From Dactylonectria macrodidyma (lineage: Eukaryota > Ascomycota > Sordariomycetes > Hypocreales > Nectriaceae), in NCBI GenBank assembly GCA_020744425.1, contig JAGMUV010000040.1, forward strand, positions 248,001 through 312,000: a stretch of DNA of 64,000 nucleotides, in the 5' to 3' direction. Numbering within the stretch: position 1 is the stretch's first letter; each line of letters opens with the position of its first letter. This document shows positions 53,814 through 64,000 of this stretch, one piece after another. Position numbers and translations under genes: made by a program. The notes under the pieces were generated by a model. The model did not search any database, was not told the origin of the DNA, and saw nothing but the letters and a program-made list of their open reading frames with translations.

Positions 53814-55154
53814 ATTTCAACATCTTGGAGGCCTCGTTCAGAGGTCAGCTCTTATCACCTAACTTTATTAGTCTATGATAACAATGGTTAGATCCAGTCG
53901 ACCATTCAAGCGAAGTGCAGGCATTCGGGCACAGGATATTTCATGACACGAGCGCGACGCGTGCCCGTCGCGTGCCCGTCGCGTCTCTTTAGACGGGCTT
54001 GTCTCGACAGCCGTATGGTGTTTGAAGGTGAACTCCTTTCATCCAGCCCTTTGAACTCAAGAACTCCCTTCATCAATCTCTGCTCGACTTCGACCTTGGG
54101 GGGGAAAAGGCGACAGCCTTGTTCTAACATTTAGAGGACGATATACTAAGCGGCCTCTATAAATGGCACGGAGATGCCTAAGGCTAATGTACTTTATCAG
54201 ACTCAGAGGGGGGTAGGAAGTCCGCTGTGTGCGGTTAAGTGACGCGGGCAGCTCGATTGATCCGCACCATCTTACATATGCAGATCTCAGATTCCCACTT
54301 TCGCTCTCGTCTTGCTCCAGCGGCATGGTGATCGCTTATCATCTAACCCTACAGTAACATGCCTCCAAATGAACGCCCGCCATGGCCGCTTGAGCCACAG
54401 GAAGATGATGCCTTTGAAGGACGACGAGCGCATGACTTAACTTGCTTCTTTCCCCTTTTTTGTTTCATTTTTGGGTGTGTGTAGCACCGGGATATGCAGG
54501 CTTTTAAGAACCGGGCGTGTCTGTTTTCAACATTTTTGCCGTGACCTATTTCGTAGGCTTTAATTGGAAACTTGGGGTATGTATTCGTAGAGAAGCGGGA
54601 GGTAGTCAATTACTTATTACTCCGTACTTATCAGGATAACCTGGCCTGGGTCAGAAATCCACGCTCTTGCTATGGAGACCACCCCCAGACGTATTATATC
54701 GTCCATTCTCCCAACCTTCATTCCACTTACGTTGGGTACACTGAAACACTGGACAGAGCGGGATCTGTTTAGAAAAGGCAATAGACTGCGTAATCAGCGA
54801 AATGTTCCAAAGAAACGCTGAATCCTAACGGACACCTCCAAGCCGCTGCTGGGCCAAGGAGGAAAGATCTCCTCATCTTAGCATCACGATTTGTTTGCCC
54901 GTACTAGCAAACCCTACGTTTGAACTGGTAGCGGCAGGTAGATGATTCAGCAGTCATACACAATAAATTACCATATTCGTTACGGTTTGTGAGTCAAAGG
55001 CTTCCCGGGAGAAGCCAGCTACTCATCCCTAGGGACCTAGGATCAACCTCGACAACCCAAAGCCATCAACAACATAGATCCTTGGCTTCCTATGGCATCA
55101 TTCGTCTGAGAGTATCCAGAGAGCCCGAGATTGGTCGCATCCACCGTTTCCTAA
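53814..55154. other. Intergenic, no convincing gene
   Basis: A short tandem repeat of GTGCCCGTCGC (about 53958-53981) is visible; otherwise only chance frames. Confidence 0.4.
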
Positions 55155-55162
55155 ACCTAGAT
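55155..55162. repeat. Left 8-bp target duplication of hAT (ACCTAGAT)
   Basis: ACCTAGAT is repeated at 58321-58328. Eight bp is diagnostic of hAT integration. Confidence 0.9.
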
Positions 55163-58100
55163 CAAGGTTCGCAATGAGCCAAGCCAACCAAGCTCAAGCT
55201 TGCAAGCCAAGCAAGCTTCGCAAGCTAAGCCTAACAAATTAGTGGCCAAGCCAAGCAAGCCTTCCTGTCCCCGGCTTGCGAGGCTCATGAGCTTTTACTG
55301 AGGCCTGGTTTTCCCCACATATAGGGTCCTTTGCAGGGGTTGAAGTCTCGTGATACCCCTATTCTAGTGGTTTTCTGGCGTTCCTACTGACCTTGCTGCT
55401 TAGTTAGCCACAAATTCCTGCAATTCTTCCAATTTGCCCTCATCTGCCTTCCAACTCGCCGAACTGAACGACCTGCCTACTTCGTCACTTAGCAACAACG
55501 CCACCAATTGCTCAGCTTTTCTGAAGAAACCATGTCTGCACCTTCTTCAGCCTTATCCTCACCTACCCCCGAAATTTCGAACGAATCCGGTTCGAGCCAC
55601 GATGCCTTTTCGATCCTGAGACGTGCTGGTTCCATTGCAGGCTCCCTAGAAGACCAGAGGGCGCGCCTCAACTCGGACGATATCAAGGCAGCCAAATCGA
55701 TCGAAGACCTCCCTAAGCTACGATTGACCTTCCGGCAAAAGGCTCATGACTATGTTCTGGAGGAATGGCTACACAGGAAGCGAGGCAGAAGCTCTTGGAT
55801 CTAAGGGCATGGCACCCAGCTCATCAGAGTGCTTCCAGATGGCCAACAAATTGATGTCTTCGTCTGCGGGCACTGCGATTCAGCTGGAATAACCCGCCTC
55901 TTCGAAGGAGATGCCACAAGCGCTGCGGGGAGACATTTGAAGAGTCACCACCGTATATTTCCAGATGGGGAGGACTCTGAGGAATCTCCCTCCCCGGCAA
56001 AGAGACAGGCAACTCTGGACTTCTCAAAAAGCCGCGCGAAGCCTTCTAAGCCTCCTATCCTTCGTACGGCAGCCGATACCTTCAAGCACCTTCCGCTAGG
56101 TTGGATAGTTGACGCAGATATCCCTTTCTACGGCATTGAGCACCCCCTTTTCCGCCAACTGCTTCTGCTTCTCAACAAGGACTTTATTAATCAATGTCTC
56201 CCTCAGAGCTCTAATACAATTAAGACTTGGATCATCACGGAGTACGAGATTCGCAAGACAATTCTGAAAAAGGAGATCCAGGCTGCCAGAAGCAAGATCC
56301 ACATCACCTTCGACCTCTGGACGTCCCCAAACATCCAGGCTTTGCTCTCCATTATAGCACACTTTATTGACGCGTTTGGGAAGCTCCAGGTACGTCTATT
56401 ATCATTGGAGCGAGTTGAGGGCAGCCACGGTGGTGAGAATCTAGCCCGGATCATGCTCCAAATCTTCAAGGACTATGACATCACCAAAAGTCTTGATTTC
56501 TTGACTTCTGATAACGCAGACTCTTGCGATACTGCCGTCAGGGCCATTGTCAAGTCCCTAAAGCCCCAGTTAACAGATCAACAACAAGAACGCTTCAAAA
56601 AGCAAGTTCGAATCCGCTGCTTCGGCCACATCCTCAACCTCTCTGCGAAGGCGTTTCTCGAGGGAGAATCTTCCGATATGTTCGACGCAGCCTACAACAA
56701 GGACAATCTTGACGTGGAAACTGAGATCAGGCTCATCAAGGAATGGAGGAAGTATGGGCCAGTTGGCAAGCTCCATAACACTGTCCATTTCATCCGCCGG
56801 TCTCCTCAACGGAGGGACACCTTCCTAGGGATTACTAGTGGCCGTATCAGTTCCGAAATATTGAGAGAGCTGGGGCTTTGGCTAATCGAGAAGGACGTAG
56901 TGGGATTGATGGTGATAGCGGACAACGATACGCGGTGGAATTCGATATTCCTCATGATCCTTCGCGCTGTCAAGCTTCGGGACATCCTTTCCACCTTCTG
57001 TATGATCAGCAGAGGTGATGAGAAGGCTGATAAACGAATCCCTGAAGAAGATGTCCTCACTAGTGAGGACTGGGCTGTCCTCTCTGAAATCCTCGAAATT
57101 CTGAAGCCCTATGTGGACTATACCAAACACTTCGAAGGCAGGGAGGCAAGGTTCGCAGAGGTTATTTCCACGACCCACTGCTTGCAAGACCACCTCAAGG
57201 AAATGCAATTGCGCTATAGCGAACGGCTTGTTGGCGTCCCTTTCCCTATCCCTGAGGTCTCTCTGGAAGAACCTTCCTTTGAACCCACAGATTCAGCTCA
57301 GTCTTGTATTGTGGTTGAAGGAGACGAGTCCCAAATGCCCAGACGCTCCCAACGTAATGTTGGGCCGCCTACCTATCTTCAAGATTACGAAGTGGACTTG
57401 CCTTCTCAACGACAAGCCAGTTGGCGTCAAAGCACTCCCGAGGCAACAAGATCCCCTCAGGAGCTTGAACTAACTGATCCAAGCCTGAAGAATATTCAAT
57501 ACTCCCTTGAATACGCCTCTAAGAAGCTCGAAAAGTATAGGCGGTTGATGGAAGAGACTGGGGTCTATTGGGCTGCTATGATATTGCACCCGGAGCACAA
57601 AGCTCGTTGGATCGAGATGAACTGCCCAGGCCGCAAAGAGGGAATTCTGGCAGACTTCAGGGCTCTATTTAATGAGCTCTATTCTGAGAAAGCAGTGGCA
57701 GGGACTCAGGATCGTCCAGAAAGGAGCCAAGTCAAGAAGACTAAAGCTCCTTGGTTATATAAGCCTAATTATTATCAAAAGCTTCAGCCCCGACCAACTA
57801 ACGAAATAGAGGACTACCTTTCTGATCCCCCGCAACCCTTCGACGAAGACAGCGAAGGAGAGTCTAGCCGTCTGTTTAACTGGTGGATTGAGAGGAAGAC
57901 AAGGTTTCCGAGGCTCTATCGAATGGCAATAGACTTCTTATCAATTCCAGCCATGTCCTCAGAATGTGAGAGGTGCTTCAGCCTTGCAAAGCTTCAAGTT
58001 TCTTCGCAAAGGCACCGCCAACACCACACAACAATCAGGTGTTGTCAATGCCTGAAGAACTGGGCCAGGCTAGGCGCGTTCGACTGGGGGACCTTGGGGC

Positions 58101-58320
58101 TTTGTCAACTAGATGACCTACTTCAAATGGGGCAAGATTGAAGAGAAATGGACGTTTCTGGCACTTCTGAGAAGCCTGGGGGCTTGCCAGCCTAAAAGGC
58201 TTGCCAAGCCTCGCAAGCCAAGCCCAGCTGTTGACTTCGCAAGCCAAGCTTTCCTCAGAATCTCGCAATCAAGCCAAGCCGGTCTTCTAGGGCGGCTTGC
58301 TTGGCTCATTGCGAACCCTG
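55163..58320 (+). mobile_element. Complete hAT DNA transposon (3.16 kb)
   Basis: Terminal inverted repeats start CAAGGTTCGCAATGAGCC on the left and CAGGGTTCGCAATGAGCC on the right (inverse); the first 21 bp differ at one position. Both subterminal regions are packed with AAGCCAAGC-type short repeats, likely transposase binding sites. Exact 8-bp duplications flank the element. One transposase frame lies inside. Confidence 0.93.
55532..58141 (+). pseudogene. hAT transposase, single in-frame TAA
   Basis: The frame runs from the ATG at 55532 (MSAPSSALSS) to 58141 and is interrupted only by TAA at 55802-55804, between RGRSSWI and GHGTQLIRV. After the stop comes a BED-type finger (VCGHCDSAGITRLF, RHLKSHHRIF). 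An RNase H-like catalytic region follows (ITFDLWTSPN, FLTSDNADSC, ADNDTRWNS), then the C-terminal hAT dimerisation region (FPRLYRMAIDFLSIPAMSSE, CERCFSLAKLQV). About 869 codons in total. The stop probably silences this copy unless translation starts downstream or the stop is read through; the intact ends mean it could still be mobilised in trans. No intron is evident. Confidence 0.88.
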
Positions 58321-58328
58321 ACCTAGAT

Positions 58329-59788
58329 CGCAACTCTATTTGCCTTTTAGGGCCTGTTCGTCCGACACTCGCACTTGAGTCAATTCTGGATGCCTCAAGA
58401 GAGAACTTGACACTGCCGATGGATGCATGGCCGTAGTGTATACTAAAGTGGCGAGAGGAGGGAGGTATCCCCTGTTCCACCAAGCCTGTGTGTGCGATGG
58501 GTAGAAGTGTCGGGGCTTGACTCTTAGGGCTGACCGGTAGCTAATATATCCATCTATATCTAAGTCTTCCATCTTCAGTGGTCAAATCCCGGCGAAACCT
58601 TCACCGCCTGCTGTGGTATGCCTCTAGCCTGGAACATTGAGGCTTGGGGAGAGCCATAACCACGCAAACCGCCATCAAACGGCCCTCCCGTATAGGTCTG
58701 ACATTGGTTTATCGGACGCCAGGGTTGACATATGTCATTGTCGAAGGGTTAGGCGTTTGCTGTGTGGATGCGTACGTAGTTGACGTACTAGGTACTGCAG
58801 GTCCAGGTTGCCATGGTTGGGCATTTAAGCAGGTCCTAGGCTGTCCAGAATAGTTCAGTGGAGGGTTAAAATTTGACGGTCCTCGGCGAAAGCTTTGAGA
58901 AGTCTCAGCCTCCATGTCTAGTGCGAGATTCTCAGGTGTGAGATGAGCTGAGGGTTGGCCACCAACAGAACTAGGCTATCAAGGAACAGCAGACCTACCT
59001 AACGCAGACATTATGAGGCTTATGGAAAGGCTCTCTAACAGTTCTTGGCTACTATTCGCCCATGAAGAGTTTCATATCGTTGCTGGGGAGAAATCGACAC
59101 CTTCCGTATATCATATACTAATAGTACTAATGCCGGCATGAAGACAGGGCTTCAACTGGATAGGGCGGGTGCAGATGCACAGTTTGAACTTGGATTTCAT
59201 AAATAGGTCCACGTAATGTCCTATAGGGTCGGGTAAGCCGATCACTAACTTAGGCGTCTTTGAAGATAACGGTCCTAAGCAAAGTGTGTGGCTGCGAAAG
59301 CATGTAATGGGGCGTTAAATCGACTCAATCGCTAGATTCAGTGATGGTGAGGCGTCCAAATCGTGTTATCGATAGCTGCGGTGCGAATCGAGACGTACAG
59401 TTGCCTGATAGTAAGGGGTGGTGTTGTCGAGGAAGTTGGTAGAAATAGAACGCAAAAAAGGGAAGGACCCAACGATCTAAAAGATTGATGTAAAATAATA
59501 CAATGTAGGACAGTAAGAATACTGATTATCGGGCTGTCACGGAGGTCTCATTCCATCTACTGTTGAAGATGATGATGGTTGTTGTTGAGTGGATCTTGAA
59601 TCCCCTTGTGGGACTTCCCCTCCATCGCAAGCCCTGGATTGGAAACCTTGACCAACTTTCATCCCTCCGAGCACGATATAATAAAACGACCTAATGAACA
59701 ATCAGCTAGGAAAGTCGGCCCTCCAGCACCCTCCCACATAATACTAACACCCCTAATAGCGGACACCAGCTAGTTACTCCTATTTCCG
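58329..59788. other. Intergenic, no convincing gene
   Basis: A Pro/Gln/Ser-rich open frame on the minus strand (58709-58915) and other short frames lack support. AT-rich parts at 59440-59520. Confidence 0.4.
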
Positions 59789-60151
59789 ATGCCCGCATCA
59801 CCGATCGAAGGAACCGATGAAGAATTTGGTGAATGGACGCTTGCGTGGATGGATGGCATTGAGAACCCCAGTGTTGCTCCACGTGCTGGAGACAATATCA
59901 AGCTTGACGACGATGAGAGGCCTGACTCTACAGAGTTTGAAGCGAGTGACGATGGTGAGAGACCTGGCTCTACAGGTTTTGAACTGAGTGACGATGGTGA
60001 GAGACCTGGCTCTACAGGTTTTGAACTGAGTGACGATGGTGAGAGACCTGGCTCTACAGGTTTTGAACTGAGTGATAACGAATTTGGATTTTCTGATGAC
60101 GAGTTTGAACAGAGTGATGATGATAGTGTAAATAATGAGGAGAATGACTAG
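59789..60151 (+). CDS. Small acidic protein with tandem 14-aa repeats
   Basis: 120 codons (ATG 59789, TAG 60149-60151). Residues ~47-105 consist of a 14-aa unit DDGERPGSTGFELS repeated three times plus degenerate edges, encoded by perfect 42-bp units. The rest is also acidic (FGFSDDEFEQSDDDSVNNEE). Probably disordered. No known family; near-identical DNA repeats indicate recent expansion. It could be a true gene or a minisatellite that happens to be open. Confidence 0.42.
   Translation: MPASPIEGTDEEFGEWTLAWMDGIENPSVAPRAGDNIKLDDDERPDSTEFEASDDGERPGSTGFELSDDGERPGSTGFELSDDGERPGSTGFELSDNEFGFSDDEFEQSDDDSVNNEEND
59937..60075. repeat. Minisatellite, 42-bp unit x3
   Basis: Three head-to-tail 42-bp units (GATGGTGAGAGACCTGGCTC and following), identical by eye, with a partial diverged unit before them. 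Confidence 0.85.
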
Positions 60152-60600
60152 CAGAATGATGCCCTGACAGGATCCCAATAACGCGTTCGATCTGGCTCTG
60201 CGTTGCCAATGACTTCAGTGGATGTATTCCTACTTTCAGTCTCTTCGGGACGAAAATGATCCTTTTCAGCTGATGCAGTCCCATCGGTTCGCTGAACCTT
60301 TCTCTTCTTTGTTGCCTGCCCACCGATTGAATCCTCAACTACAAGCTCATTTTGATTTGTCGCCTCTGTCAACTTTGCCAATCGTCCAGAGGGGGCTTGA
60401 CTTGGGGTGAGTTGGTTCAGCCATTCGCCCTGTGATGATCGATGAGTCGCATCATGACTCAGGGCAGCTCGACTGCCGATGGGATGAGTGGAGTTTGCGG
60501 GCGGCGACGGACTGGCTGAGGGGGGCTTGGGATTGATCTGTGACTGATCGACTGTGTCTATCTTGTAATCTTTTGGCATGACGGTGGCTGAACGTAGCAT
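60148..60600 (-). CDS. Hypothetical ORF with nuclear-localisation-like motif (uncertain)
   Basis: 150 codons, Ser/Pro/Thr-rich and without domains; contains ATKKRKVQR, a classical monopartite nuclear localisation pattern. It lies directly downstream, on the same strand, of the gene fragment at 60663-61510 and could be its last exon, but I could not join the frames. Confidence 0.28.
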   Translation of the reverse strand: MLRSATVMPKDYKIDTVDQSQINPKPPSASPSPPANSTHPIGSRAALSHDATHRSSQGEWLNQLTPSQAPSGRLAKLTEATNQNELVVEDSIGGQATKKRKVQRTDGTASAEKDHFRPEETESRNTSTEVIGNAEPDRTRYWDPVRASFC

Positions 60601-60662
60601 TTCGCGAGTTGACTTTTGCAGAAACCATTTCCCTGCCTTATTATCTATAAACTGGGAACATC

Positions 60663-61510
60663 TCAGATAAGCTCAATTAATTTATTTATACAACGTACCG
60701 CTTTTTTCTCTAACATCTTCGACATGTTCCATTTATTGGGTGTAAAGTCAAAAATTTCAGTCAATTGTTGTCGTATTTCAGGAATGGAAATTGGCTCAAT
60801 TTGCAATGCTAGTATTGCCATGACTGCATATACGCGGGTCCAGGACCAAAGACATTTTTCTGTCGATTCTAGATGGACACGCAATAGGCCGATGCTCTTA
60901 AATTTGGAAGAACATTTAGTGTTTGGACATATTGAATTGTCGAGCAACTTATTTCGGATTAATAAATGATGTTCAAATTGCTAAAGAAGTGACACATACC
61001 GGTACTCTCTTCCATTTTCGGGCTCTTGCAATTTCAGATCGTTGGGCAAGGCTTGAGCCAGGAAGGCTGATCTGAGGAGGCGCACCACTCTGATTGATGT
61101 ACACCAACTGCAATACTTCGAAGCCACACCATGGTGTGCTATGCTCGCCTAGTCTGCATTGAATGCATGATTCTTCATGATTGTCACGGCCGAGGCGTTG
61201 AGCACACTCCCTGAGCTTCCAGCCCCCCCCCGCCGGCGTGAATAACTAACTTTTATTAGTTTGTAGTAACGTTAATGAATAGAGCGGGTCCACATTACCA
61301 TTGAACCACGTAGGCATGACAAAATCTCTCCTTCAGAAATGGTTAACGAAGCCTGCAAAACACTGACGGTTGCAGACTTGTTTGTGAGGGTGTCGAATAT
61401 ACTTTTCTCAATTTCACGGTGAGTCTCGTGGGAAGTCGAAATTTGAGACATTGCCGCGATGACAAGGTCGACAACAGAAAACCAATTAGCTGAAAATGGC
61501 GGACACTCGT
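60663..61510 (-). pseudogene. Unidentified gene fragment with C2HC finger
   Basis: Exon-like blocks on the minus strand: about 61343-61510 (FSVVDLVIAAMSQISTSHET, SATVSVLQASLTISEGEILS); about 61000-61221 (EESCIQCRLGEHSTPWCGFE, LVYINQSGAPPQISLPG); then a 52-bp GT..AG intron (60948-60999) to 60663-60947 (CPNTKCSSKFKSIGLLRVHL with a final Cys, IEPISIPEIRQQLTEIFDF). CX4C..H..C in the last block looks like a C2HC zinc finger. The combination is reminiscent of C-terminal parts of large fungal helicase-like proteins, but I cannot name it. A run of about nine C at ~61226 breaks the frame upstream. Confidence 0.4.
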
Positions 61511-62730
61511 GTTCTTAATGCACTCCACCAAAAGCAATGACCACAGAGAGTGCAGCACAACTCGCTCATCACTTGGACGTTGTCTCCTAGTACCCATTGG
61601 CCAGGGCTGCCGGACCAGCTTTGCCGAGAAAATGGTCTTTCCTAACACGGCTAAGACCTGCCTTTACTGGGACAGCCCTGCCTTAGGCGAACTCAGCTCC
61701 GCCAACAACATTGGGGGCGGAGCAGGGGAGATGTGATAACACTATGCTTCTTTTGCGTCGCCTGCATGTGGCACACCTTATGGCGCCAGGGAGCACGAAG
61801 TATTGTTGGGTAGTCGTAAGCCAGACCAAGCCTTGATCCTACGAATACTGGCCCACACTCCCGTAGGTGGGATGTCAGCCATCATGGGCGGGTGGGTCAA
61901 TGAATATCCCACAGCCGTCGTTGATACCAGCTCCCCTGCATCGAGGGCGAGTGATGGATGTAAATACCGGTGCTTGCCTCTTGGGGCGACTCAGACACTA
62001 CGCACCTTGGAATTTCCAGGCATTAGACAAAGGTCCTGGAGAGGCTAATTGAGTTATGTCCGCCGCATCAGCAGTAGCTCACATCTAGGCCTCCAGTCAA
62101 GAACCAAGAATGAAAACAGAAGACTTCCCCACTGCCGGCCCTGCAATGTACGCAGTCGAGCCATTGTACAATCAAGGCTGTGGAAATAACTAGCCGGGAT
62201 CGGTTTTATTGCCTAGAGAGAAAATTTACTAACAACTGCCTTATTCAGATCATATCATCCCCAACGTGCCAACCCAAGCGTCGAAGCCAACCTAACAAGC
62301 GTCGAAGCCTACGAAGCCAACCTCCTAAGCATCGGAGCTAGTGAAGTGGCTAGGATGAGGGACGCTGTCCATGAAATGCCCCGTTACCAGTTACTGGTGG
62401 GATTCTCGCCCCAACATCTAGTTGCGGCCTAGGGTTGTCATTACTAAGAAGCTTGAGTTTGTTAAGAAGCGCTTATTTGAGTTATTAAAAGAGGTAGCTT
62501 CTAATCCCAATAATATGTATTATATGAGAGAGTGTATCTGATGAAGTGGATGGAGTTCATACTAAGAACGGACTGCTCGTGCTGGATGTGCTCGATCTGT
62601 TGGCTCGGACGCTAGGCCTGCGCAAAAGTCCATCGATGCCGCGCCAAATAGCAAGGTGCCTCTATTCATCCAGTTCGAGGCCAACAAACTTCATATACAT
62701 CACCACTGAGCTCCTTTCTCGGTTGGTTTC
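61511..62730. other. Intergenic, no convincing gene
   Basis: Short frames only. A small imperfect tandem of AAGCGTCGAAGCC-like units lies at about 62275-62340. Confidence 0.4.
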
Positions 62731-63912
62731 CTAGTAGTCTCCACCGACTTCAAACGATGCTTCAATGTCTTGCAATGGTAAACCCATCCACAGAGCCAAC
62801 TCAAACTGCGCAAGGGCATTCGACGGAGGGATGCACCCTGACGCGATGCCAAAGTCCATCCTGTGCACTCCGACGCGACCTGGCACATGGCTACCGACCA
62901 ATATAGGGATGGCTGTTCCGTTGAGTGATTTTATTATGTCGTCAATATTACTTTGGGGTAAGTAGCCTGCCCCAAAGCCGATGACGAACACACCTGCCGT
63001 CCCGTTTTCGATGGTAATGGTGCGACCTGGGTTGGCGTTCACAGTTTCGACACGAGGGAACTTGGTATCCGGGGCGATTTTTCGGACATCAAAGTAAGGT
63101 TGGTTAGATAATTGCGAAGACACAAAGTAGAATTGAACCTTGCCCTCGCTTACTATGCCAACATCACCTGTGCAGATGGTTTGGAATGCGTTCTCCTGAC
63201 TGAAACTGCTCTTGATTGTGTATCGGGGGGGTAAGATCCGGCTGGAGAAGAGAATCAGAACTCCATGATTGTTGGATGTTGAATGCCTAAACACACAGAC
63301 AACCACAAGAACAGAGTCCAGGAGGTTCTTATGCCCATCGGTATTATACGCTGTCGCTGGGCGGCTTGCACCTGTGACGACCAATTGCGTGCCACTCCTC
63401 ACTGTCATCGCGAGGAAGTATGCAAACTCTGTCAACCTGTCTGTGCCCGTGGCAAATACCGCGCCCTGTGTGAAGGGATTATTGAGGTCATCCTGAATGA
63501 TTTGACTCCATAGTTTGAGAGCTTCTAGCTTAATATCGATGCTGTCTTCGCGGGCGAGCTCAACGGGCCTAATATTGGCTGTTTCGCATATTGTAGGGTT
63601 TGCTTTGATCACAGTTGAAACACCCAGGATCGCACTATCGTAATTGGTAGTTTCGAATCGAGAATCGGCGGCGGCTGTAATGGTTCCGCCGGTTGAGTAG
63701 ACCGTGATATTGGGCAATTCTGCGTTAAAGCAGACGAAAGCAGATTCAGGGTGATAGCGTGCTTGCTGAGCGTCTTCGGACGAGAACCATTCCTGGTTTG
63801 ATAAGGCTGGTATCCAGTTCCAGAGTTGTCCAGCGGCCGGCGGCGCCAGTGAGATGGACGTCAGCACAATGGACAGCAGTAGGGAGGACATTGCATTCAG
63901 AGGTTGGAACAT
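62731..63912 (-). CDS. Secreted type II-like L-asparaginase
   Basis: 393 aa from the ATG at 63912 (MFQPLNAMSSLLLSIVLTSI); an ATG at 63948 would add 12 residues before the same hydrophobic signal peptide, which probably ends near PPAAG. Asparaginase landmarks: YSTGGTITA with the nucleophile Thr, FATGTDRLTEFAYFLAMTV (the Thr-Asp pair kept in a less common ATGTDRL setting instead of HGTDT), TGASRPATAYNTDGHKNLLD, and the Lys in YTIKSS. It hydrolyses L-asparagine to aspartate and ammonia outside the cell. Length matches fungal members and no stop or frameshift is seen. An unusually Val/Cys-rich VLVVVCVFRHSTSNNHGV replaces the common AA.D...RGV loop; an unspliced short intron there cannot be excluded. 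Confidence 0.88.
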   Translation of the reverse strand: MFQPLNAMSSLLLSIVLTSISLAPPAAGQLWNWIPALSNQEWFSSEDAQQARYHPESAFVCFNAELPNITVYSTGGTITAAADSRFETTNYDSAILGVSTVIKANPTICETANIRPVELAREDSIDIKLEALKLWSQIIQDDLNNPFTQGAVFATGTDRLTEFAYFLAMTVRSGTQLVVTGASRPATAYNTDGHKNLLDSVLVVVCVFRHSTSNNHGVLILFSSRILPPRYTIKSSFSQENAFQTICTGDVGIVSEGKVQFYFVSSQLSNQPYFDVRKIAPDTKFPRVETVNANPGRTITIENGTAGVFVIGFGAGYLPQSNIDDIIKSLNGTAIPILVGSHVPGRVGVHRMDFGIASGCIPPSNALAQFELALWMGLPLQDIEASFEVGGDY

Positions 63913-64000
63913 ATTCGCGTCGCTCGGGCGGGAGACGGATAGTGACACGCTTAATTCTTGAGAAACAGTGGGAAGGTCTCAATGAACCATCGCTCTTTTT

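Noticed and set aside
1..64000. A secondary-metabolite cluster around the LaeA-like and Zn2Cys6 genes.
   Set aside because: No polyketide synthase, peptide synthetase, terpene cyclase or P450 gene is present in the window.

Overview
The window reads as a transposon-rich, gene-poor stretch of a filamentous ascomycete (Pezizomycotina) genome. The basis is genes split by many 45-70 bp GT..AG introns, typical fungal families (Zn2Cys6 and MYND proteins, a LaeA-like methyltransferase, an FTA2-like protein, HP1) and a full range of fungal transposons. The species cannot be fixed from this sequence; a Hypocreales-like fungus would fit. Coding models below were assembled by eye from frame continuity and splice signals.

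Layout. 0.66-1.5 kb: HP1-type chromodomain/chromoshadow gene with a truncated Tad-type LINE at its 3' side. 2.6-3.5 kb: decayed LINE ORF1. 4.4-10.2 kb: a copia LTR retrotransposon with identical 217-bp LTRs, nested inside a 255-bp TA-flanked MITE; Gag and Pol are separated only by an in-frame TGA. 10.5-13.0 kb: an orphan two-exon gene bracketed by inverted clusters of a TTTTACTAGCG motif. 13-16.6 kb: no convincing gene. 16.7-23.4 kb: a Helitron Rep/helicase gene (minus strand) with two introns, three in-frame TAG codons and one frameshift. A divergent gene (24.3-25.3 kb) of a kind that seems Helitron-linked follows. 25.5-29.9 kb: host-like genes (MYND protein, a 217-aa protein, a 739-aa protein with a possible activation tail), then a cluster of 24-bp palindromes. 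31.8-33.5 kb: LaeA-like methyltransferase in eight exons. 34.7-36.1 kb: Zn2Cys6 regulator cut off by a piggyBac relic. 36.6-37.6 kb: tandem-chromodomain protein followed by a repeat shared with the Helitron region. 38.2-41.2 kb: a 259-aa protein and a C2H2-finger/cupin gene with one nonsense codon. 41.6-47.1 kb: full-length LINE with 12-bp target duplication and intact ORF1 and ORF2. 49.4-53.8 kb: TPR protein and FTA2-like protein. 55.2-58.3 kb: complete hAT element with 8-bp target duplication. 59.8-61.5 kb: acidic-repeat ORF and gene fragments. 62.7-63.9 kb: secreted L-asparaginase.

How the parts relate. At least six mobile-element classes are present (copia, Tad LINE, Helitron, hAT, piggyBac, MITE). 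Their ages differ: the copia and the 41.6-kb LINE look recent, whereas the Helitron, piggyBac and short LINE pieces are decayed. Several decayed frames are broken by TAG at positions where family alignments as I remember them have Gln (CAG), which fits scattered CpA-to-TpA change. Two chromatin-reader genes (HP1 and tandem chromodomain) sit among the repeats. Regulatory-type host genes (LaeA-like, Zn2Cys6, MYND) are scattered singly rather than in a biosynthetic cluster.
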